From assembly GCF_900142365.1 (NCBI RefSeq), contig NZ_FRAP01000019.1:1-64000 (forward strand): a DNA stretch of 64,000 nt. The letters run 5' to 3'. Positions within the stretch are counted from its first letter, which is position 1, and each line of letters starts with the position of its first letter. The notes beneath the pieces are model-generated. The model was not told where the DNA came from. It ran no database searches and saw only the letters and a program-made list of their open reading frames with translations. Positions 1 through 9,308 of this stretch are shown here, piece after piece. The translations under genes and the position numbers were made by a program. Source of the DNA: Pseudonocardia thermophila. Lineage in GTDB: Bacteria > Actinomycetota > Actinomycetes > Mycobacteriales > Pseudonocardiaceae.

Positions 1-96
1 GCTACAACACTCGACGCGCCCACTCCGCTCTCGGTGGCCGACCCCCAGCCACCCGACTCGCCGCCTAACTGTCAACAACCTCCCGGGTCAGTACAG

Positions 97-714
97 CTAG
101 CTCGCCTCGCCGCCCTTGGTGGTCGGCCCCTTGCTGCGCAGCTCGTCGACCTTCGCCATGGCCTCGCGCAGCTCGGTGAGCCACTCCTCGGCGTGCTGGC
201 CGACCAGCCGGACGGCCCAGGCGAGCGCGTCGGAGCGGGACCGCGCCACCCCGGCGTCGACGAGGGTGTCGAGCACGATCCGCTCCGGCTGGCGCAACCG
301 GGTCATCACCGGCACCGACGCCATCGTGAACAGCTCCTCGACCTCGCCGATGCGGGCACCCCAGGCGACCTTGCGGCTGTAGCGGTGCTCGGCCTGGCGC
401 GCGATCTCGATGCGCTCGTCGCGGGTGGCCTCGCGCCAGCGCGCGATGCGGCCGGACGCAGCCGCGGCCCGCTCCGCGCGTCCGGTGTCGGTGTCGGGGA
501 AGTCGCCCTCGACGGGGGCGAGCTCACCGACGATCAGGATCTCCTCGCGGTCGACCGTGACCTCGGGCGGGGCGACGAACCAGTCGTCGGGCAGCCGCCC
601 GGCGAGCCACGCGCCGAGATCCTCGGTGCTGGGCAGGTCGGCCTGCTGCCAACCGCCGCGGCCCGGTCCGCGGCCGGCTCGGATGTACCAACCCTTGTGC
701 ATCCGACCAGACAT
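97..714 (-). CDS. conserved actinobacterial hypothetical protein
   Basis: 205 residues; I do not recognise a named family. The N-terminus begins MSGRMHKGWY. The middle is rich in Arg, Ala and Glu (helical), with the stretch RIEIARQAEHRYSRKVAWG. The C-terminal 60 residues (IVLDTLVDAGVARSRSDALA onward) look like a ribbon-helix-helix or similar small helical module, so DNA binding is possible but only inferred. The start is supported by a strong ribosome site (AGGAGG) about 7 bases before the ATG. The gene is alone, with a -10-like box and a short direct repeat immediately upstream. The reading is intact, with the base composition of the neighbours. Confidence 0.75.
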   Translation of the reverse strand: MSGRMHKGWYIRAGRGPGRGGWQQADLPSTEDLGAWLAGRLPDDWFVAPPEVTVDREEILIVGELAPVEGDFPDTDTGRAERAAAASGRIARWREATRDERIEIARQAEHRYSRKVAWGARIGEVEELFTMASVPVMTRLRQPERIVLDTLVDAGVARSRSDALAWAVRLVGQHAEEWLTELREAMAKVDELRSKGPTTKGGEAS

Positions 715-739
715 CTCCGCACCTCCTGCATCGTGATGT

Positions 740-753
740 GATTACCAGATTAC
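740..753 (-). promoter_or_regulatory. direct repeat GATTAC overlapping a -10 box
   Basis: On the + strand GATTAC occurs at 740-745 and again at 748-753, an 8-base period. Read on the minus strand this includes TAATCT (747-752), a good TAnnnT -10 hexamer about 33 bases before the ATG of the 97-714 gene. It is either a promoter with a duplicated element or an operator covering the -10. It stands out as an A+T-rich island in very GC-rich surroundings. Confidence 0.4.
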
Positions 754-780
754 ACCGATACAGGGGCTGCGGACCTGCGT

Positions 781-2787
<2,007 letters not shown>

Positions 2788-2799
2788 GCCACCAGCCTG

Positions 2800-3087
2800 T
2801 CAGGACCGCTCGCGGTCGGCATCTCCCGAAGCGTCAGCCGGCTCGTCGGTCGAAGCGGCGGGCGGGTCGAAGCTCTCGGGCAGCCGCCGGATCCGCTTCG
2901 TCATGTTGCGGATGAGGAACGCGGTCACGACCGCGAGCACGAGGATCACGACCAGCGCGACCGGCGACGCCTTGCCGAACTCCTCGCCCTTGTTGGCCGG
3001 AGGCTCGGGGTTCTGCAGCGGCGCGGCGGACACCAGCGCGGTGGTCTCCGCGAGGGTGACGCCGGGCTCGATCGCGACGAGAAGCAC
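2800..3087 (-). CDS. small single-pass membrane protein
   Basis: 95 residues from a GTG start at 3087. A short N-terminal segment is followed by a Pro-rich linker, one hydrophobic helix (SPVALVVILVLAVVTAFLI) and a basic cytosolic tail (RNMTKRIRRLPESF), ending in an acidic Ser/Asp-rich stretch. It has the look of a conserved actinobacterial membrane protein of unknown role. The same frame stays open further upstream, into the damaged VOC gene, so a longer start would be spurious. It lies 4 bases after the stop of the VOC remnant and 12 bases before the YyaL gene, so the three could form one transcript. Confidence 0.65.
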   Translation of the reverse strand: MLLVAIEPGVTLAETTALVSAAPLQNPEPPANKGEEFGKASPVALVVILVLAVVTAFLIRNMTKRIRRLPESFDPPAASTDEPADASGDADRERS

Positions 3088-3091
3088 GTGG

Positions 3092-3459
3092 TCAGGGTAC
3101 GCGCGTGACCAGGAGCTCGTAGACGTGGCCGTCGGGAGAGCGCACGTAGACACGACGGCCTTCGGCCGTGTCCACCCCTCGGTCCCAACCGTGCCCCGGC
3201 CCCGTCCGCACAGGATCTCCGGGGCGGGCGGCGAGGGGGCGAGCGCTGCGTCGAAGGTGGCGTCGTCGACCCGGTAACCCCAGTGCCCCGGCACCGCCGG
3301 CGGCACGCGGTCGTCGAAGTCGGGCGTGGTGCCGCCGTCCAGAACGACCGGGACGAACGGACCCTCCGCCGGCCCCGCGACCAGTCCGAGCAGGTCAGCG
3401 AGGAACGCTGCGGCCGCGTGCCGGTCGGCCACCGGGACGATCGTGTGGTCGAGAACGAC
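3092..3459 (-). pseudogene. frameshifted VOC/glyoxalase-family protein
   Basis: The N-terminal part reads VVLDHTIVPVADRHAAAAFL and continues as a typical vicinal-oxygen-chelate domain (FVPVVLDGGTTPDFDDR, GHWGYRVDDATFD) to about 3215. The rest of the domain (GHGWDRGVDTAEGRRVYVRS, then PDGHVYELLVTRVP and a stop at 3092) is in another frame. A single missing base near 3213 would restore one reading frame. A ribosome site (AAAGGAG, about 3470-3476) is followed by GTC rather than ATG or GTG at 3459, so the start may also be lost. An ATG at 3501 lies upstream of the probable -10 and is unlikely to be used. A sequencing error could explain the frameshift but not the start codon. Confidence 0.7.
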
Positions 3460-3475
3460 CTCGGGTAGCTCCTTT

Positions 3476-3514
3476 GCGTGCTTTTCGCACGCACTATACA
3501 TGCGAAACGCACGC
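3476..3514. promoter_or_regulatory. inverted-repeat operator between MarR gene and VOC gene
   Basis: GCGTGCTTTTCGCA (3476-3489) and TGCGAAACGCACGC (3501-3514) are reverse complements with one mismatch in 14, separated by 11 bases. The spacer carries TATAGT on the minus strand (3493-3498), the likely -10 for the VOC gene. On the plus strand TAGGGT (3517-3522) lies 6 bases before the GTG at 3529. This is the expected layout of an operator for the divergent MarR-type regulator, repressing both genes. Confidence 0.75.
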
Positions 3515-3528
3515 GATAGGGTGTGGGT

Positions 3529-3951
3529 GTGTCCGCGCCCGACGGAGGCCCCGCCCTCTTCCGGCTCGTCCGCTTCTGGTCGCGGCGGTGGTCGCTCGCG
3601 CCGACGCTGCAGGACCGGAAGCTCCGCCACGTGCAGGTGCTCACCGCAGTCGCCGCCGCGGGCCCGGTGGCGACGATCGCCGGTGCCGCGCACCAGCTCG
3701 GGATCGACCGGTCAGGGGCGAGCCGGCTCGTCCGGGACGCGGTGGAGGCCGGCTTGCTCACCCGCCGCTCGGACGAGGACGACGGTCGCCGGGCCGCCGT
3801 CGCGCCGACGGCGGAGGGCCGCGCGCTGCTCGCCGCGGTACTGCAGTGGCAGCGCGCGGCGTTCATCCGGATCACCGCAGGGTGGGATCCGGCCGATCGG
3901 GACCGCTTCGCCGGGTACCTGCAGCGCCTCGCCGATGAGCAGGGCGCCTGA
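3529..3951 (+). CDS. MarR-family transcriptional regulator
   Basis: 140 residues, the usual MarR size. A central winged helix-turn-helix (TIAGAAHQLGIDRSGASRLV, with the wing RRSDEDDGRRAAVAPTAEGR) is flanked by helices for dimerisation. GTG at 3529 is preferred over GTG at 3523 because it lies exactly 6 bases after a -10 box (TAGGGT), which fits a leaderless mRNA. It is divergent from the broken VOC gene, with a 14+14 base inverted repeat between them. It probably represses itself and the VOC gene in response to a small phenolic or electrophilic ligand; the ligand cannot be told from sequence. Confidence 0.88.
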   Translation: MSAPDGGPALFRLVRFWSRRWSLAPTLQDRKLRHVQVLTAVAAAGPVATIAGAAHQLGIDRSGASRLVRDAVEAGLLTRRSDEDDGRRAAVAPTAEGRALLAAVLQWQRAAFIRITAGWDPADRDRFAGYLQRLADEQGA

Positions 3952-4015
3952 CCATCACTCGTCGGGCGGTGGAGAGGACTGGCGCCACGCCGAGGCGGTC
4001 GGTCAGGCTGGGCCC

Positions 4016-4984
4016 ATGCCGAAGAAGATCGTCATCGACTGCGATCCGGGCCTCGACGACGCCGTCGCCCTGCTGCTGGCGCACGGCAGCCCCGAGATCG
4101 AACTGCTCGCGGTGACCACCGTGATGGGCAACCAGACGCTGGAGAAGGTCACCCGCAACGCCCGGATCGTCGCCACGATCGCCGGCATGACCGGGGTGCC
4201 GATCGCGGCCGGTCACGCCCGTCCGCTGGTGCGCACCCTGGAGGTGGCCGAGGCCATCCACGGCGTCACGGGCATGGACGGACCGACGGTGCCCGAGCCG
4301 GCCGTGCCGCTCGATCCGCGGCACGGGGTCGACCTGATCATCGAGACGATCATGCGCGAGGAACCCGGCACGGTCACGCTCGTGCCGACCGCCGCGCTGA
4401 CCAACATCGCCATGGCCGTGCGGCGGGAGCCGCGCATCGTCGAGCGGGTCCGCGAGGTCGTGTTCATGGGCGGCTCGCTCTCCGGCGGCAACTGGACACC
4501 CGCAGCCGAGTTCAACGTCGCCACCGATCCCGAGGCCGCCCACATCGTGTTCCACGAGGACTGGCCGGTGACGATGATCTCCCTCGACGTCACCCACGAC
4601 GCGCTGGCCACCGACGACGTCCGCGAACGCATCGCCGCGATCGGCACCGGGCCGGCGCGGTTCGTCACGGAGGTGCTCGACTTCTACGCCGAGCGCTACC
4701 GCGAGTTCCACGGCTTCGGGGCGCCGCCGGTGCACGACCCGGTGGCGGTGGCGCGGGTCATCGACCCCACGATCGTCACCACCCGCAACGCGCCGATCGA
4801 CGTCGAGCTGGGCGGCCGGCTCACCACCGGCGCGACCGTGGTCGACGTGCGCCGCCCCGCCCCGCCGGACTGCCGGACCCAGATCGGCATCGGCCTGGAC
4901 GCGAAGCGCTTCTGGAACCTGATCATCGATGCGCTGGAGCGCATCGGGGACGTGCCCACGGCGCAGCCGGTGGCCGCGCACTGA
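4016..4984 (+). CDS. inosine/uridine-preferring nucleoside hydrolase
   Basis: 322 residues, typical IunH/RihA length. The N-terminal calcium-binding signature DCDPGLDDA (residues 8-16) is followed by VTTVMGN, the Thr/Asn-rich core (VPTAALTNIA, FMGGS, AAEFNVATDPEAA) and a late HDPVAVA whose Asp completes the metal site. It hydrolyses the N-glycosidic bond of ribonucleosides to ribose and base in cytosolic nucleoside salvage; which nucleoside is preferred is not visible. The ATG follows the MarR gene by 64 bases, and the stop is 3 bases from that of the convergent small membrane gene. Confidence 0.93.
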   Translation: MPKKIVIDCDPGLDDAVALLLAHGSPEIELLAVTTVMGNQTLEKVTRNARIVATIAGMTGVPIAAGHARPLVRTLEVAEAIHGVTGMDGPTVPEPAVPLDPRHGVDLIIETIMREEPGTVTLVPTAALTNIAMAVRREPRIVERVREVVFMGGSLSGGNWTPAAEFNVATDPEAAHIVFHEDWPVTMISLDVTHDALATDDVRERIAAIGTGPARFVTEVLDFYAERYREFHGFGAPPVHDPVAVARVIDPTIVTTRNAPIDVELGGRLTTGATVVDVRRPAPPDCRTQIGIGLDAKRFWNLIIDALERIGDVPTAQPVAAH

Positions 4985-4987
4985 CTC

Positions 4988-5218
4988 CTAACGGCGGCGG
5001 GCGGGCAGGTGCCGCGCCACCACGTCGGCGACGCAGAGGACGAACTGCCCGATCACCACGCAGAACAGGATGGTCGAGAGCGTCGGGTCCTGGCTGCGCA
5101 GCAGCATCGCGACGACGGCCACGACCCCGGTCAACCCGAGCGTGCCCACGCGCAGCCACACGTCCGCCCGCGCCTGGGAGTCGATCGGGCTCAGCCGGCT
5201 CTGGAACAGGCTCATCAT
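4988..5218 (-). CDS. small membrane protein, two predicted helices
   Basis: 76 residues from the ATG at 5218 (GGAG 5 bases upstream); an ATG at 5215 and a GTG at 5233 are alternatives. Two hydrophobic segments (GTLGLTGVVAVVAMLL and STILFCVVIGQFVLCVADVV) are joined by a short polar loop, with a basic C-terminus ARHLPARRR. No known domain is recognised. The gene is convergent with the nucleoside hydrolase (3-base gap) and lies downstream of another small membrane gene on the same strand. Confidence 0.6.
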   Translation of the reverse strand: MMSLFQSRLSPIDSQARADVWLRVGTLGLTGVVAVVAMLLRSQDPTLSTILFCVVIGQFVLCVADVVARHLPARRR

Positions 5219-5281
5219 CGGTCTCCGCTGCACGGGTCAGGGGAGATCCAGTGTCGCACCCCCGGCGAGGCGGGCTGCGGT

Positions 5282-5638
5282 CTACCGCCAGAAGACGGCG
5301 ATCGCCACGTTGAGCACGGCCAGGACGCCGACCGCGCCGAACAGGGCGTTGTTGAGCGACTTGCGCCTGCCCACGAGCGCCAGCACCACGATGACCAGGA
5401 CCACGAGCAGCTTGACGGCGATCTTGACGTGGTCGACGGGCATGTCGAGCGCGCCCTCGCGGATGCCGACCAGCGCGAGACCCGTGATGAGCTGGGTGAG
5501 CGCGCCGTGCAGGATGCCGGCCGACGGGCGGCGACCCCCGTCCTCCGGCTTCTGCCGCATCTGGGCGATGAAGGCGCCGATGAGCACCGCCATGCCGATG
5601 AAGTGCAGGAAGAGCAGCAGAAGCCTCAGGAACTCCAC
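5282..5638 (-). CDS. conserved integral membrane protein, about four helices
   Basis: 118 residues from a GTG at 5638 preceded by AGGGAG; a longer frame to 5722 lacks a better site. It begins with a hydrophobic helix (FLRLLLLFLHFIGMAVLIGA), followed by a polar loop with RQKPEDGGRR, then three more helices (LTQLITGLALVG, KIAVKLLVVLVIVVLALV, LFGAVGVLAVLNVAIAVF). It resembles small actinobacterial inner-membrane proteins sometimes compared with CopD-like or DUF2214-like domains, but no function can be assigned. It is divergent from the TetR gene, so shared control is possible. Confidence 0.7.
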   Translation of the reverse strand: MEFLRLLLLFLHFIGMAVLIGAFIAQMRQKPEDGGRRPSAGILHGALTQLITGLALVGIREGALDMPVDHVKIAVKLLVVLVIVVLALVGRRKSLNNALFGAVGVLAVLNVAIAVFWR

Positions 5639-5818
5639 GATGACGCCAACTCCCTCTGTCTCGGCTCCTCCTCGACATGACATCACGGGAGGAATCCGGC
5701 AAACCGACCGGGTCCAGGCCATGATACCAACACCCTGTCGGCAACCCGCCCCGGGGAGCTAGTGTCGGTACCGCAAGCCCTGCAGACCCTGAACGCGTCC
5801 AGCAGATCGGAGGACGAC

Positions 5819-6406
5819 GTGCCGCGCATCCAGGCGCCGAGCGTGGCCGAGCACCGCAAGCGGCAGCGACGGGCGATCCTGGACGCCGCCCGCGCGATCA
5901 TCGCCGAGACCGGCGAGGCCCCGTCGCCGGGCGCCGTCGGCGCCCGCATCGGCCTCGCCCGGCCCAGCATCTACCAGTACTTCCCGTCCCGCGACGCCCT
6001 ACTGGACGCGGTCGTCGCCGACGTCTTCCCCGCGTGGACCGCCCACGTCCTCGACCACGTCGCCGCCGCAGCCACCCCCGCCGACCGGGTGTGGGCCTAC
6101 GTCGAGGCCAACGTCGCGCTCTTCACCGGCCCCGAGCAAGCGGTCGCGAAGGCCCTGCGCACCCTCGTCGCACCGGCTGTGCTCCAGGAGCACAGCGCCG
6201 CGCTGCACGCTCGCCTGCGCGAACCGCTCATCGACTCCCTGCGCGAGCTCGGCGAGCCCGATCCGGAGCACATGGCCGAGCTGATCAACGCCGCGGTGCT
6301 GCGGGCGTGCCACGACATCGACGCCGACGACGGGAGCAGGGCCCTGCGCCTGCTCGACGCCCTCCTGCGGCCGTACCTGCGGGAGCGCGAGCAGGGCAGG
6401 CGCTGA
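5819..6406 (+). CDS. TetR-family transcriptional regulator
   Basis: 195 residues from the GTG at 5819, chosen because GGAGG lies 5 bases before it. The N-terminal helix-turn-helix is clear: RAILDAARAIIAETG, then VGARIGLARPSIYQYFPSRD, the family signature of recognition helix plus YxYF. The C-terminal ligand domain is all helical and its ligand is unknown. The stop lies 7 bases from the stop of the convergent ABM monooxygenase gene. The palindrome CGGTACCG at 5766-5773 upstream could be part of its operator. Confidence 0.9.
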   Translation: MPRIQAPSVAEHRKRQRRAILDAARAIIAETGEAPSPGAVGARIGLARPSIYQYFPSRDALLDAVVADVFPAWTAHVLDHVAAAATPADRVWAYVEANVALFTGPEQAVAKALRTLVAPAVLQEHSAALHARLREPLIDSLRELGEPDPEHMAELINAAVLRACHDIDADDGSRALRLLDALLRPYLREREQGRR

Positions 6407-6413
6407 CCGGAGA

Positions 6414-6719
6414 TCAGTCCGAGAAGTCCTCGATCACGTTGAAGAACTCGATCGACGAGGGCGCCTGCATCCCGGGCGACTGCGCGTCGGAGTGCGCAGC
6501 CTTGAACGAGTCAGACCGCATCCAGGCCCGGAAGTCCTCCTCGGAGTCGAACTCCATCGTCGAGATGTAGGGAGCACCGGGCTTGGTGGGCCGAAGCAGC
6601 TGGCTGCGGCGCAGGCCGGGCACCCCGCCGAGCGTCGCGCGCATGCTGTCGACGAAGACCTTCTCGAACGCCTCGGCTTCCTCGGCGGGCACGTCGAGGC
6701 GGTTGTGGACGATGTACAT
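6414..6719 (-). CDS. antibiotic biosynthesis monooxygenase (ABM) domain protein
   Basis: 101 residues forming one ferredoxin-like ABM domain: MYIVHNRLDVPAEEAEAFEK, GVPGLRRSQLLRP, STMEFDSEEDFRAWMRSDSF. This fold includes HmoB/IsdG-like heme oxygenases and small quinone-forming monooxygenases; PGLRRSQLL and WxxSDSF are closest to the heme-degrading branch, so a role in heme or quinone chemistry is plausible but unproven. AAGGGG precedes the ATG and a TAAGAT -10 lies at 6755-6760 (minus strand). It converges on the TetR gene. Confidence 0.82.
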   Translation of the reverse strand: MYIVHNRLDVPAEEAEAFEKVFVDSMRATLGGVPGLRRSQLLRPTKPGAPYISTMEFDSEEDFRAWMRSDSFKAAHSDAQSPGMQAPSSIEFFNVIEDFSD

Positions 6720-6901
6720 GGCAACCCCTTCAAGGATCCTGACAGGACGTCACCATCTTACCGACACGGCGTCGGGAAAGCGCGGAGCGTGCGCACAGGA
6801 TCCACGGAGCCCGCTCGTGCGGGACAGGCGGGCTTGCCGCCGGTGCTGCCCTCGGTCGAGACACACCCGGTCGTCAAGGTTCGGGGTCCACTCGCGCCGA
6901 C

Positions 6902-6936
6902 ACGGTTGACCATCCAACAAAGGGATGGTCAACCGT
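6902..6936. terminator. 14-bp perfect hairpin after the PASTA-like gene
   Basis: ACGGTTGACCATCC (6902-6915) pairs perfectly with GGATGGTCAACCGT (6923-6936) across a 7-base loop. It begins 10 bases after the stop of the minus-strand gene at 6946. There is no U-run on the minus-strand side, as is usual in actinobacteria. It could also insulate the ABM promoter region. Confidence 0.75.
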
Positions 6937-6945
6937 TTCCGGACT

Positions 6946-7425
6946 TCACTGCTTCGTACCGGTCACAACGATCAGCGTGTCCGAAGGAATGGTGGAGCCT
7001 TCCTTTGCACTGACCTTGGTCACCGTCCAGTTCTGCGGAAGGATGACAACCGTGTCGTGCTTGTCGGCACTCGCGGTCCGGACGTTCGTGAATCCTGTTT
7101 TCCGCAGGACATCCAGAACCACCGCCATGTTCTGCCCCTTGAGGTTCGAGGGGACGACCAGCAGCTCCGGCTCGTCGGCCCCGACCGGGTCCAATGTGGG
7201 AGGTGGCGCCGAGTAAGTCCTGGTAGGCAGGGCAGCGACCGCCTGCGCGCGGTTATCAGCACGGTCGTCACCGGCGCTGGAACCGGACTCCTTCGAGTTG
7301 TTGAACGCGGAACCGAGAACCAATATGGCAGCGATCACCCCCAGGACGATCGGCCACTTCCTCTTCTTCGCCGGCGGAACCTGAGGGGGAGCAGGCTGAT
7401 GATGCGGGTACTGCTGGTAGCTCAC
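6946..7425 (-). CDS. membrane-anchored PASTA-like protein
   Basis: 159 residues from GTG 7425, with AGGAG 5 bases upstream. The order is a Gln/Pro-rich cytosolic N-terminus (YQQYPHHQPAPPQVPPAKKR), one transmembrane helix (WPIVLGVIAAILVLGSAF), a Ser/Gly linker, then a C-terminal PASTA-like domain (VPSNLKGQNMAVVLDVLRKT, NWTVTKVSAKEGSTI, DTLIVVTGTK). PASTA domains bind peptidoglycan or muropeptides in kinases and PBPs; here no kinase or PBP is attached. The coding region has visibly lower G+C (AAGGAATGG, TTCCTTTGC) than its neighbours, hinting at different ancestry or weak codon selection. Confidence 0.8.
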   Translation of the reverse strand: MSYQQYPHHQPAPPQVPPAKKRKWPIVLGVIAAILVLGSAFNNSKESGSSAGDDRADNRAQAVAALPTRTYSAPPPTLDPVGADEPELLVVPSNLKGQNMAVVLDVLRKTGFTNVRTASADKHDTVVILPQNWTVTKVSAKEGSTIPSDTLIVVTGTKQ

Positions 7426-7726
7426 GGACTCTCCTAGCTCGGGAAGCACTCGAGAGCTCGCCCAGCCGGGGATCACTGTTACGTCTGTTCCCGATTCGCG
7501 TCCGAGTTGACCCGATCACCGCATTAGGCGGACCCGAACGGACGTGGAGGGTCGCTCAAAGATGATCCCTTCGGGGTATCGCCCCCTGCGGTTGCGGGAC
7601 ATCGCTGCGCACCGACGCCGCCACCCCGAACGGCCACCGCCGCAGAGAATGTCGAGAGGTGCATCACACCGGCCGGGGCCGCGTGGCAGTGCGCCGCCTG
7701 CAGCCGGTCACAGCTCCCGGAACGAC
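7426..7726. other. 301-base stretch with no supported gene
   Basis: Between the PASTA-like gene start and the terminator of tRNA-Tyr. A 74-codon plus-strand frame at 7544-7768 runs into that terminator, is Arg/Pro-rich and has no ribosome site, so it is not called. The promoter of the minus-strand gene must lie in about 7430-7540, but no confident -10/-35 pair was found. Confidence 0.5.
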
Positions 7727-7767
7727 CAACGGCCCCTTCCCAGCGCCTCGCTGGTCAGGGGCCGTTG
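7727..7767 (-). terminator. tRNA-Tyr transcription terminator
   Basis: CAACGGCCCCT (7727-7737) pairs with AGGGGCCGTTG (7757-7767). A 2-base internal bulge leads to an inner stem CCAGCG/CGCTGG around a 3-base loop. The structure starts 7 bases after the encoded CCA end of the tRNA on the minus strand. Confidence 0.85.
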
Positions 7768-7774
7768 ACCCGGG

Positions 7775-7858
7775 TGGTGGGGGGTAGAGGATTCGAACCT
7801 CTGTAGCTTTCGCGACGGATTTACAGTCCGCTCCCATTGGCCGCTCGGGCAACCCCCC
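7775..7858 (-). tRNA. tRNA-Tyr (anticodon GTA)
   Basis: Read on the minus strand, the acceptor GGGGGGT pairs with ACCCCCC, the anticodon arm reads GGACTGTAAATCC with anticodon GTA, a class II long variable arm follows (CGCGAAAGC region), and the T arm is AGAGGTTCGAATCCTCT. The discriminator is A and the 3' CCA is encoded. A strong terminator lies just downstream. The divergent plus-strand gene at 7941 starts about 80 bases from the tRNA 5' end. Confidence 0.96.
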
Positions 7859-7940
7859 GGGGTACGCCGTGGCGCGTAGAGGAGCATACGACAGCCGGTT
7901 CGGGGGCTCGCAGCAGACCCCCACCGGCGGGGAGGAAGGC

Positions 7941-8432
7941 ATGGCGGATCCGTCGTTCGACGTGGTGAGCAAGGTCGACCGCCAGGAGGTGGACAACGCC
8001 CTCAACCAGGCCGCGAAGGAGCTGTCGACACGGTTCGACTTCCGCGGCACCGGCACGTCGATCGCCTGGAGCGGCGACCAGGCGGTGACGATCACGTCGG
8101 AGACCGAGGAGCGGGCGAAGGCCGCGATCGACGTCTTCAAGGAGAAGCTGGTGAAGCGGGGCATCTCGCTGAAGGCGTTCGACGTGGGCGAGCCCGCGCT
8201 GTCCGGCAAGACCTACAAGGTCACCGGCACGATCGTGCAGGGCATCTCGTCGGAGAAGGCCAAGGAGATCGCGAAGGCCATCCGCGACGAGAAGCTCAAG
8301 GGCGTGCAGCCGCAGATCCAGGGCGACCAGCTGCGGGTGAGCGGCAAGAAGAAGGACGACCTGCAGGCGGTGATCCGGATGCTGAAGAGCCGCGACTTCG
8401 GCATCGCCCTGCAGTTCACGAACTTCCGCTGA
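7941..8432 (+). CDS. YajQ-family cyclic-di-GMP / nucleotide-binding protein
   Basis: 163 residues from the ATG at 7941, preceded by GGAGGAAG; the frame opens 72 bases earlier without a better site. It shows the family pattern [29 protein letters not shown], two ferredoxin-like halves, and the C-terminal [15 protein letters not shown]. YajQ homologues bind nucleotides and RNA; some bind cyclic di-GMP and modulate transcription factors. The M. tuberculosis homologue is Rv0566c, near htpX, which fits this neighbourhood. Cytosolic and intact. Confidence 0.94.
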   Translation: MADPSFDVVSKVDRQEVDNALNQAAKELSTRFDFRGTGTSIAWSGDQAVTITSETEERAKAAIDVFKEKLVKRGISLKAFDVGEPALSGKTYKVTGTIVQGISSEKAKEIAKAIRDEKLKGVQPQIQGDQLRVSGKKKDDLQAVIRMLKSRDFGIALQFTNFR

Positions 8433-8473
8433 CGTTCACCCAACTGAGCCGCGAGATCGGGTAGAACGGGGCC

Positions 8474-8674
8474 ATGTCCGAGTGGCTCTGGCAGTGGTCG
8501 GTGAACGTGCCGCTCACCCGGTCCACGTGGTGCCACCACTGCGACGGCAAGGGTGCGACGCTGATGCCGCGCATGGGCGTGGCCGACGGCGAGCCGATCC
8601 CGACCGCGCAGATGCAGGAGTGCCGCACGTGCGGCGGAACGGGCCGACTGCCCGGCGTCCAGGTGCCCGCCTGA
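8474..8674 (+). CDS. small CxxC zinc-ribbon-like protein
   Basis: 66 residues with two CxxC pairs of the DnaJ zinc-finger style: CHHCDGKG near residue 20 and CRTCGGTGR near residue 50. Spacing suits one bound zinc. The N-terminus is MSEWLWQWSVNVPL. It lies between the yajQ homologue and a 2H phosphoesterase on the same strand with short gaps, so they may be co-transcribed. No specific family was recognised; a role in protein or RNA contact is only inferred. Confidence 0.7.
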   Translation: MSEWLWQWSVNVPLTRSTWCHHCDGKGATLMPRMGVADGEPIPTAQMQECRTCGGTGRLPGVQVPA

Positions 8675-8689
8675 GGTGACGATCTTGAG

Positions 8690-9307
8690 GTGAAGATCAC
8701 GGTGAAGGACATCTTCACCTGGATGCGTTGGCCGTGGCTGCGCGGCGCCCTGCACGTGTACGCGCTGCCCGGCCAGGCGCTCCGCGAGGCGCTGGTCCCG
8801 TTCCACGAACCGATCCGGCAGGTGCCGTTCTGCGCGGTGCAGCCCGCGGAGTGGTTCCACGCGACCGTCACGCGGCTGCCGTGGTTCCTGGCCGACCCGA
8901 CGATCCCGCCGGTCGCGGACATCACGGCGGCCGTGGCGCGGGCGGTGGCGACGCTGCCGCCGTTCACGCTGCAGCTGGACGGTCCGCGGGTCACCGAGTA
9001 CGCGGTGACGGTGGACGCTCCGGCGAGCCCCGAGTGGACGGCGCTGGTGACCGCGATCCGGGCGGCTGCTGCGGAGCTCGATCCCGGTCGGGAACTGCCG
9101 ATCCCGCCGTACGCGCCGCACATCAGCGTCGGCTACGGCATCGCCGACGGGGACGACGAGGTGCTGCGGGAGCCGCTCGCCGCGATGACCGGCACCGGAC
9201 CGTTCCCGCTGCCGGTGAACGAGGTGCACCTGCTGGCGGTGCAGCAGGATCCGCAGCGCGGGATCTTCTGCTGGGAGCCGATCGCGGCGCTGCCGCTCGG
9301 CGGCTGA
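8690..9307 (+). CDS. 2'-5' RNA ligase / 2H phosphoesterase family protein
   Basis: 205 residues from a GTG at 8690. The two catalytic HxT/S motifs of the 2H superfamily are present: FHATVTRLPW in the N-terminal half and PHISVGYG in the C-terminal half, each at the end of a beta-rich lobe. Such enzymes hydrolyse or ligate cyclic phosphodiesters (2',3'-cyclic RNA ends, ADP-ribose 1'',2''-phosphate). The substrate is unknown. It follows the CxxC protein by 15 bases, suggesting one transcript, and converges on the AraC gene with a 1-base gap. Confidence 0.85.
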   Translation: MKITVKDIFTWMRWPWLRGALHVYALPGQALREALVPFHEPIRQVPFCAVQPAEWFHATVTRLPWFLADPTIPPVADITAAVARAVATLPPFTLQLDGPRVTEYAVTVDAPASPEWTALVTAIRAAAAELDPGRELPIPPYAPHISVGYGIADGDDEVLREPLAAMTGTGPFPLPVNEVHLLAVQQDPQRGIFCWEPIAALPLGG

Positions 9308-9308
9308 C

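Noticed and set aside
3092-3501. VOC protein starting at the ATG at 3501
   Set aside because: That ATG lies upstream of the minus-strand -10 (TATAGT 3493-3498) within the operator, so it would not be in the mRNA.
7544-7768. 74-codon plus-strand frame
   Set aside because: Ends inside the tRNA-Tyr terminator, no ribosome site, Arg/Pro-rich.
7775-7858. tRNA-Tyr as attachment site of an integrated island
   Set aside because: No integrase, no duplicated tRNA 3' end seen in the window; flanking genes are housekeeping.
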